NCBI RefSeq assembly: GCF_000739895.2
Contig: NZ_BBJS01000017.1
Location: forward strand, 1 to 64,000
Direction of reading: 5' to 3'
Source: Sphingomonas paucimobilis NBRC 13935
Lineage (GTDB): Bacteria > Pseudomonadota > Alphaproteobacteria > Sphingomonadales > Sphingomonadaceae
Length of the DNA: 64,000 nucleotides
Shown here: in pieces, positions 58,139 to 64,000 of the stretch
How positions within the stretch are numbered: the stretch's first letter is position 1
How the letters are laid out: every line of letters begins with the position of its first letter
Program-made: the position numbers and the translations under genes
The notes under the pieces: model-generated
What the model was told of the DNA's origin: nothing
Seen by the model: only the letters and a program-made list of their open reading frames with translations
Databases searched by the model: none

Positions 58139-60115
58139 ATGAGCCTTACGCCGACGCCTTCCCGCCCCATCGCCGAACTGACCCTGCGCGGCATCGCGCT
58201 GGGCGGGGTCATCACCCTCTTGTTCACCGCCGCCAACGTCTATCTCGGTCTCAAGGTCGGACTGACCTTCGCCACCTCGATCCCGGCGGCGGTGATCTCG
58301 ATGGCGATCCTGCGCTATCTGCCGAACAGCTCGGTGCTGGAGAATAATATCGTCCAGACCGTCGCCTCGGCGGCGGGAACGCTGGCGGCGATCATCTTCG
58401 TGCTGCCGGGCCTCGTCATGATCGGCTGGTGGCAGGGCTTCCCCTACCTACTCACCGCCGGGATTACGGCGACGGGGGGTATTCTCGGCGTCATGTTCTC
58501 GGTGCCGCTGCGCCGCGCCCTCGTCGTCGACACCGACCTCCCCTATCCCGAAGGCCGCGCCGCCGCCGAGGTGCTGAAGGTCGGCGCGGGCAGCCGCGAG
58601 GGCGAGGCGGAGAGTGCGATCGGGCTACGCCTGATCATCGTCAACGCCATCGCCTCGGCCGGTTTCGCGATCCTGACCCAGACCAAGCTGGCGGTCGCCG
58701 AGGCGGCCATCTGGTTCCGCACCGGCGCGGGCGCGACCGGTATCGCCGGCGGGCTGTCCTTCGCGCTGATCGGGGTCGGGCATCTGGTCGGCCTGTCGGT
58801 CGGCCTCGCGATGCTGGCGGGGATCGCCATCGGCTGGTGGGTGGCGCTGCCCATCCTGACCGCCATGGCGCCGTCGGCCGGGCCGGTGGCGGAATGGGCG
58901 GGCGGCATCTTCAGTCGCGACGTGCGCTTCCTGGGTGCGGGTGTGATCGGCGTGGCGGCGATCTGGACGCTTATCAAGATCATCGGGCCGGTCATCGGCG
59001 GCATCCGGTCCTCGCTCGCCGCCGCCTCGGCGCGGCGCGATGGCGCGGTATTGGCGGTGGGCGAGCGCGACCTGCCGATCGGGATCGTGGCCGCCGTCGC
59101 GCTGGCGACGCTGATACCGATTGCCGGGCTGCTCTGGTCGGTGATCGCGGGCGGGCCGCTGGCGGCGTCGGGCGTCGCGCTGATCGGCGGCGCCCTCCTC
59201 TTCATCCTGCTCATCGGCCTCGTGATCGCCGCCGTCTGCGGCTATATGGCGGGCCTGATCGGCGCGTCGAACAGCCCGGTATCGGGAATCGGCATCCTCT
59301 CCGTCCTCGCCGCCGCGCTACTACTCGTCGGGCTGTTCGGGCGCGGGACGCCGCCGGAAACGACGCAGGCCTTGGTCGCCTATGCGCTGATCGTCACGGG
59401 CGTCGTGTTCGGCGTTGCGACCATCTCCAATGACAATCTTCAGGATCTGAAGACCGGCGAACTGGTCGGCGCGACGCCGTGGAAGCAGCAGGTTGCGCTA
59501 ATCATCGGCGTCGTCTTCGGCAGCCTGGTCATCCCGCCGGTGCTCGACCTGCTCAACGCGACGCTAGGCTTTGCGGGCACGCCAGGGGCCGGTCCCAATG
59601 CGCTGTCGGCACCGCAGGCCGCGCTGATTTCGGCGCTGGCCAAGGGCGTGCTGGGGGGCGACCTCAACTGGACGATGATCGGAATCGGCGCACTGGTCGG
59701 CGTTGGCGTGATCGTCGTCGACGAGGTGCTTGGCAAGCTCGGCTGGCTGCGCCTGCCGCCGTTGGGCGTGGGGTTGGGCATTTACCTGCCGATGACCGCC
59801 ACCCTGCCCGTCGTGCTGGGCGCCGCGATCGGCCATGTTTATGACCGCTGGGCGCGGCGCAGTGCCAATCCCGAAACGGCGGAGCGGCTGGGCGTGCTCG
59901 CCGCGACGGGCCTGATCGTGGGCGAAAGCCTGTGGGGCGTGGGCTTTGCGGGTATCGTCTACCTGACCAATGCGGATGCGCCGCTGGCGCTGGTCGGGGA
60001 CGGGTTCGCCACCCCCGCGCTTATCGGGGGAACCCTGGTGTTCCTGGGGCTGGTGGCGGCGCTGTATCGCTACACGCGCCGCCAGACGATCACATCGCCG
60101 CCAGCAACTCGCTGA
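58139..60115 (+). CDS. OPT family oligopeptide transporter
   Basis: A 658-residue inner-membrane transporter with about 15 hydrophobic segments, of the bacterial OPT family. Typical motifs are NVYLGLKVGLTFATSIPAAV in TM1-2, then ENNIVQTVASAAGTLAAIIF, LVVDTDLPYPEGRAAAEVLK, the glycine-rich YMAGLIGASNSPVSGIGILS, and SNDNLQDLKTGELVGATPWK. Bacterial OPT members move oligopeptides or metal chelates by proton coupling; the substrate is not predictable. The last 26 bases overlap the GH130 gene on the other strand. Confidence 0.92.
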   Translation: MSLTPTPSRPIAELTLRGIALGGVITLLFTAANVYLGLKVGLTFATSIPAAVISMAILRYLPNSSVLENNIVQTVASAAGTLAAIIFVLPGLVMIGWWQGFPYLLTAGITATGGILGVMFSVPLRRALVVDTDLPYPEGRAAAEVLKVGAGSREGEAESAIGLRLIIVNAIASAGFAILTQTKLAVAEAAIWFRTGAGATGIAGGLSFALIGVGHLVGLSVGLAMLAGIAIGWWVALPILTAMAPSAGPVAEWAGGIFSRDVRFLGAGVIGVAAIWTLIKIIGPVIGGIRSSLAAASARRDGAVLAVGERDLPIGIVAAVALATLIPIAGLLWSVIAGGPLAASGVALIGGALLFILLIGLVIAAVCGYMAGLIGASNSPVSGIGILSVLAAALLLVGLFGRGTPPETTQALVAYALIVTGVVFGVATISNDNLQDLKTGELVGATPWKQQVALIIGVVFGSLVIPPVLDLLNATLGFAGTPGAGPNALSAPQAALISALAKGVLGGDLNWTMIGIGALVGVGVIVVDEVLGKLGWLRLPPLGVGLGIYLPMTATLPVVLGAAIGHVYDRWARRSANPETAERLGVLAATGLIVGESLWGVGFAGIVYLTNADAPLALVGDGFATPALIGGTLVFLGLVAALYRYTRRQTITSPPATR

Positions 60116-61373
60116 TCTTCACAAAGGCAAAGCCGATCGAGCTGTCCGCAATGCCATAGGGCAGGAACAGCGAATCGCCGTGCCGGATGGCGCCGCAGGA
60201 ATAGACGACGTTGGGCACATAGCCCTCGCGGTCCTGATCCTTGGCGGCGAGGATCGGCTGCCTGGTCCGGCCGAGCACCTTGGACGGATCGTTCTTGTCG
60301 AGCAGTGCGGCACCGATCGAATATTTGCGCATCGCGCCGACGCCATGGGTCAGCAGCAGCCAGCCTTCGTCCACCTCGATGGGCGGGCCACAATTGCCGA
60401 TCTGCACCAACTCCCACGGATAGACCGGGGTAAGGATTTTCTCGCCATCGTCCCAATGGGTCAGCGAGTCGGACTTGAGCAGGAACAGATTCTCACCGTC
60501 CTGCCGCCCGATCATCATATATTGCCCGCCGACCTTGCGGGGGAACAACGCCATGCCCTTGTTCCGCGCCGCCGAGCCGGTCATCGGCACCAGGTCGAAC
60601 GCGCGGAAATCGCGGGTGCGCATCAGCTCGGACTGGATGCCTGAGCCGTCATAGGCGGTATAGGTGCCGATCCACTCCAGCGCGCCATCGTCATGGGTGA
60701 ACTGGACGATGCGCATATCCTCCAGCCCCTTGGACTGGGCCTGGGTGATCGGGAAGATGACGGTGCCCGACAGCGTCGAGTCGCGGTGACGGTGCACCGT
60801 GACCGGGCCATTGGGCATCTGATCGTCGCCCCAGCCATGCACGTCAGTCGCCGTCGCGAAGGGCGGCTCGGGCGCGAGCCGGAGTTGGTTCTGATCGTTG
60901 ATGATGCCTTCGCGGAAGGCGACCGAGGAGATATGTCCCTCCCCCACCGCGCGCATCGACATCAGGATACGCTGCGACCCCGGCTGGATACCGGTCTGGT
61001 CGAAATGCGGCACCGCCGACGGGTTCATCAGCGCGGCAGCGGCATAGCTATATTCGTGGCAGAAATAGGCGCCGATCAACTGACGCTTCTCATCGCCGAT
61101 CTTCGACCCGTCGAGCTTCAGCAGATCCTCGATCTGGTCATAGCGGGTCATGAAGACGCGCCGCGTCTGCCAGTGGCGAGCCTCGAAATCCTTCAGCACG
61201 GTTTCGAGCTGATCCCGCGCCTCTTCAGGAGTCATCGCCAGCACTTCGCCGACCAGACGCTCGGTCCGGCTGGGCGGCGCGCCGTTGCCGCCGCCCCAGG
61301 CTATGTGAAAAGGACGGACCACGACGCGGGAAGGATCGGCATGAAGCCGCAGCCGGTGGTTGAACAAATCCAT
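60090..61373 (-). CDS. Glycoside hydrolase family 130 (mannosidase/phosphorylase-like)
   Basis: A 427-residue five-bladed propeller enzyme of GH130, whose members phosphorolyse or hydrolyse beta-mannosides. Features are the N-terminal VVRPFHIAWG, SRVGEGHISSVAFR-like MRAVGEGHISSVAFREGI, TYTAYDGSGIQSELMRTRDF, NKGMALFPRKVGGQYMMIGR, IGNCGPPIEVDEGWLLLTHG and the C-terminal YSCGAIRHGDSLFLPYG. The GCGPP-like and HGVG motifs would hold the catalytic acid and phosphate site. It is 63 bases downstream of the GT4-fusion gene, so the two probably act on the same glycan. Confidence 0.85.
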   Translation of the reverse strand: MDLFNHRLRLHADPSRVVVRPFHIAWGGGNGAPPSRTERLVGEVLAMTPEEARDQLETVLKDFEARHWQTRRVFMTRYDQIEDLLKLDGSKIGDEKRQLIGAYFCHEYSYAAAALMNPSAVPHFDQTGIQPGSQRILMSMRAVGEGHISSVAFREGIINDQNQLRLAPEPPFATATDVHGWGDDQMPNGPVTVHRHRDSTLSGTVIFPITQAQSKGLEDMRIVQFTHDDGALEWIGTYTAYDGSGIQSELMRTRDFRAFDLVPMTGSAARNKGMALFPRKVGGQYMMIGRQDGENLFLLKSDSLTHWDDGEKILTPVYPWELVQIGNCGPPIEVDEGWLLLTHGVGAMRKYSIGAALLDKNDPSKVLGRTRQPILAAKDQDREGYVPNVVYSCGAIRHGDSLFLPYGIADSSIGFAFVKISELLAAM

Positions 61374-61436
61374 CGCGCTATCGTCTCGCCACTCTACAAA
61401 AACGCTCGCCCCATCCCCCGTCGCGCGTGCGGCGCT

Positions 61437-63707
61437 TCAGGCAATGTGACGATCGGCTCCTGCCATGGTTGAGGCGGATTGGCAAAGGTTAGCGATGGCG
61501 CAATTGGCCAATTGCAGTGCCAGGATCGATTCGGCCCCCTGATTGCGGTTGAGCCCGGTCGGCATCAATCCATCGAAACAGCCGCCATCGCTCGCGGTCG
61601 CCAGCGGCAGGTCGAGATCGTTGACGCCCAGGAACCAACCATAGGCCCGCTCGCCTTCCTTGATCCAGCGCGGGTCGCGGGTCGCGGCATAGGCGGACTG
61701 ACAGGCCTCGACCGTCGCCTGCGCTTCCAGCGGCTGCTGGTCGAACTGCAAGGGCTCGGCATAGGGACGACCGAAGCTCTCGCTGCCGACCGCGCGGAAC
61801 CGTCCCTCGGGCGAGGTCTGTTTGGCGACGATCCATTCCAGGGTCGAAATGCCGCAATCGATCAGGTCCTGACGGCCGAGCGCCCGGCCCGCCTCGATCA
61901 GCGCCTGCGGCACGCGGGCATTGTCATAGGCGAGCACGATCTCGAACCACTGCCATTCGGGCCGACGCGCCTCCTCCAGCAGGGCCAGATGCAGATCGGG
62001 CATTTTTTCCAGGATCGCGCGGGCAAGCTGATGCCCCGGTCGCGCTTCCAGCATGGCGGCGGCACCCAGCATCGCAAAGGCCTGCGCCCGGAGCGAGCCC
62101 AGGTCGAGCGCCAGCGAGGCGGTCGCATCGAACCACATCTGCGCCCAGTCGCGATGCTTGGCCATTTGTGCATCGCGCGCGGTGACGCCCAATGCCCAGA
62201 GGGTGCGGCCGTTGGAGTCCTCAGACCCCACATCCTCGCACCAGCTACGGTCGAAGCGCATGAAATTGCGATAGCGACGCGCTTCCGGATTCCACGCATA
62301 TTGCAGGAACGAGGCGTAGATGGTCGTCCATTTGTCGCGGGTGACCGGATCGATGCCGGGTGCCTGCGTCATGAAGATCAGCGCCCGCGCATTGTCGTCG
62401 ATGCAATAGCCATGGCGGCGATCGGGCACCGAATAGATGGCGTGCTGTAACATGCCCGTCGAGTCGCTCATCCGCTCGACCGCGGAAAGGTCGGCCGCCA
62501 GCGGCTTGATCGCGGGGCGATAGTCGGCCGGCAAGCGGCGCGGACGTGCGGTGATCGCGGTCCCGATCTGCTCCAGCGCGGCTTCGGCCAGACGCGGCCA
62601 GATCATCGTGCGACCACGGGCATAGGCTTGCTGCGACAGATGGTTGCGCGCGGTCTCGTCGGACAGCAACCGGTTGATCTCGCGGGCAAAGGCCTCGACA
62701 TCGCCAAAGCCGACCAGCACCCCGTGATCGTCCGCCAGAATCTCGGTCGCATGGACATAGGGGGTGGAGATCACCGCCTTGCCCACACCGACCGCATAGG
62801 ACAGCGTTCCGCTCGTGATCTGGGCGGGGTTGTTATAGGGCGTGGCGTAGATATCGGCGGCCTGAAGATACTCGATCAGGTCGTCATGATCGACGAACGC
62901 ATCGACAAAGGCGACGTTGCCGGCGACTCCACGCGTCTCGGCCAGGGCTTTCAGCCGGTCCCGATACGCCTCCCCCTCATGCGCTATCAGGTTCGGGTGC
63001 GTCGCGCCCAATATGACGTAGAGCAGTTCCGGGTGATGGGCGGCGACGGCGGGCAGCGCTTCGATGATCGTCTCGATCCCCTTATTGGGGGCGAGCAGTC
63101 CGAAGGTCAGCACGACCTTGCGCCCCTCCCAGCCGAACCGCGCCTTGAGCGTGTCGGGGGTGATCAGGTCACGGTCGGGCACGCCGTGCGGGATCATCGC
63201 GATCTGGCGCGGATCGGCGCCATAGACACGCTGCAGAATATCGCGGCCCTTGTCCGCCATCACGATGATGCGGGCGCAGCGGCGGAGCAGCCCTTCCATC
63301 ACCCGGCGCTCATCGACCGAGGGCTTTTCCAGGACGGTGTGCAGCGTCGCGATCACGGGGAGCGTCGTGCGATCAAGCAGCGCGAGCAGATGTTCACCCG
63401 CAGCGCCGCCATAAATACCATATTCGTGCTGGACCCAGATGGCCTGCGCACCGCTCGCCTCGATCCGGCGCGCCATGTCGATATAGGCGATGCGGTCATT
63501 CTGCGGAATGGCGGCGGTGACGGCGGGCGGATAGGCGTAACGACCGGGGTGATCGTCCATCGCATAGACGTCGACCGCCAATTCGGGGAACCGATCGCGC
63601 ATGGCGGTGTAAACATCGGTGGTAAAGGTCGCGAGCCCGCATTGCCGGGGCAGAAAATTACCAATCAGCGCCAGTCGCTCGATCACGGTTCCGTTCGCAT
63701 CCGCCAT
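61437..63707 (-). CDS. Glycosyltransferase family 4 fused to a helical glycosidase-like domain
   Basis: A 756-residue two-domain enzyme. The N-terminal 400 residues are a GT-B transferase of family GT4: LIGNFLPRQCGLATFTTDVY, IWVQHEYGIYGGAAGEHLLA, MIPHGVPDRDL, TFGLLAPNKGIETIIEALPA and ATPYNNPAQITSGTLSYAVG, the last with the sugar-nucleotide binding Glu position replaced by a Gln-Ile context. The C-terminal 350 residues are mostly helical (HGYCIDDNARALIFMTQAPG, WCEDVGSEDSNGRTLWALGV, EWQWFEIVLAYDNARVPQAL), like an (alpha/alpha)6 barrel of glycoside hydrolases. No signal peptide, so it acts in the cytoplasm. Probable mannosyl transfer; substrate unproven. Confidence 0.85.
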   Translation of the reverse strand: MADANGTVIERLALIGNFLPRQCGLATFTTDVYTAMRDRFPELAVDVYAMDDHPGRYAYPPAVTAAIPQNDRIAYIDMARRIEASGAQAIWVQHEYGIYGGAAGEHLLALLDRTTLPVIATLHTVLEKPSVDERRVMEGLLRRCARIIVMADKGRDILQRVYGADPRQIAMIPHGVPDRDLITPDTLKARFGWEGRKVVLTFGLLAPNKGIETIIEALPAVAAHHPELLYVILGATHPNLIAHEGEAYRDRLKALAETRGVAGNVAFVDAFVDHDDLIEYLQAADIYATPYNNPAQITSGTLSYAVGVGKAVISTPYVHATEILADDHGVLVGFGDVEAFAREINRLLSDETARNHLSQQAYARGRTMIWPRLAEAALEQIGTAITARPRRLPADYRPAIKPLAADLSAVERMSDSTGMLQHAIYSVPDRRHGYCIDDNARALIFMTQAPGIDPVTRDKWTTIYASFLQYAWNPEARRYRNFMRFDRSWCEDVGSEDSNGRTLWALGVTARDAQMAKHRDWAQMWFDATASLALDLGSLRAQAFAMLGAAAMLEARPGHQLARAILEKMPDLHLALLEEARRPEWQWFEIVLAYDNARVPQALIEAGRALGRQDLIDCGISTLEWIVAKQTSPEGRFRAVGSESFGRPYAEPLQFDQQPLEAQATVEACQSAYAATRDPRWIKEGERAYGWFLGVNDLDLPLATASDGGCFDGLMPTGLNRNQGAESILALQLANCAIANLCQSASTMAGADRHIA

Positions 63708-64000
63708 ATCGCATGTCCTTGAAATGCAAAGGCTTGGCAGAGCGCTGCCCTTCCCCTTGCATGCCTGCCCAACACGCGGTCGGCCCGAAAGTTGCAGTGT
63801 GTGTTACGAATTTGCTGCACCGCAAACGTTTCGGGGCGAAAATTGCGCCCCGTAGGGTGAAAACCCCGATGAGATGAGCGTCCGACAGCGACGCCTTCGC
63901 CGGACCCAAGAGATCCGAATTTCCAACGCTTTAAGTCGCAACACAAAATAAAATTTCGATAAGCGGCTCAGCAACATGACAGATTACGCCAATATATTGA
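63708..64000. other. Upstream region of the glycosyltransferase operon
   Basis: No complete gene is visible. It contains a GGGGCG/CGCCCC stem-loop (63833-63838 with 63846-63851) and an AT-rich stretch near 63940-63960. An ATG at 63976 opens a reading frame to the window edge (MTDYANIL), which could be the start of a divergent gene but has no clear SD. Confidence 0.4.

Overview
The window is 64 kb of GC-rich chromosome from an alphaproteobacterium, most likely a sphingomonad (Sphingomonas or close relative). The evidence is the protein character (a large TonB-dependent receptor, small exported proteins with a VCGRR motif, DUF3429 and DUF2171 proteins), ATP-cone-less class I ribonucleotide reductase genes, and several families of dispersed GC-rich intergenic repeats of a kind common in this group. 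There is no prophage, CRISPR array, rRNA operon or tRNA that I can see. Genus and species are not decidable from this sequence alone.

Layout. 0.08-3.4 kb: Pit phosphate transporter with its DUF47 partner, then a short-chain fatty acid permease (all minus). 3.6-8.1 kb: TonB-dependent receptor, HPP membrane protein, exported lactonase-fold protein. 8.2-10.7 kb: PhoX alkaline phosphatase with a three-repeat Pho box upstream, so phosphate scavenging is a theme at this end. 11.1-12.1 kb: rplJ-rplL with leader and terminator, standing alone. 12.2-13.4 kb: small genes and a decayed gene remnant. 13.6-22.4 kb: rpoB-rpoC on the opposite strand to rplJL, with their own near-consensus promoter and strong terminator. 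22.5-32.5 kb: housekeeping and metabolic genes (proline-rich membrane protein, metallophosphoesterase, catalase-like protein, pyrD, ggt, acyl-CoA ligase, class I fumarase). 32.6-35.3 kb: a GGDEF-EAL-PilZ protein for cyclic-di-GMP. 36.1-40.5 kb: nrdA and nrdB behind a probable NrdR box, separated by a small nuclease gene flanked by ~60-bp inverted repeats plus two small genes. 40.7-47.4 kb: HNH protein, outer-membrane barrel, MliC-type lipoprotein, drug exporter, a peptidoglycan hydrolase split by one amber codon, and a 2-oxoglutarate dioxygenase. 47.5-52.3 kb: homoserine dehydrogenase, DnaQ-like exonuclease, three small exported proteins, a CoA-binding protein and Mrp/ApbC. 52.4-56.1 kb: hflK-hflC-degP membrane and periplasmic protein quality control. 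56.1-60.1 kb: HerA-like ATPase and OPT transporter. 60.1-63.7 kb: a GH130 enzyme and a glycosyltransferase fused to a helical glycosidase-like domain, probably an operon acting on a mannose-type glycan.

The most notable non-genic structure is a set of dispersed repeats, usually as inverted pairs. They occupy seven of the nine convergent gene junctions and in two places form nested palindromes. The best candidates for follow-up are the inverted-repeat-flanked DUF559 nuclease between nrdA and nrdB, the nested palindromes, the amber-interrupted lysozyme, the convergent split of rplJL from rpoBC, and the GH130/GT4-fusion pair. Start codons were adjusted by eye from Shine-Dalgarno (SD) sequences. 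Functions come from recognised motifs, not from database searches.
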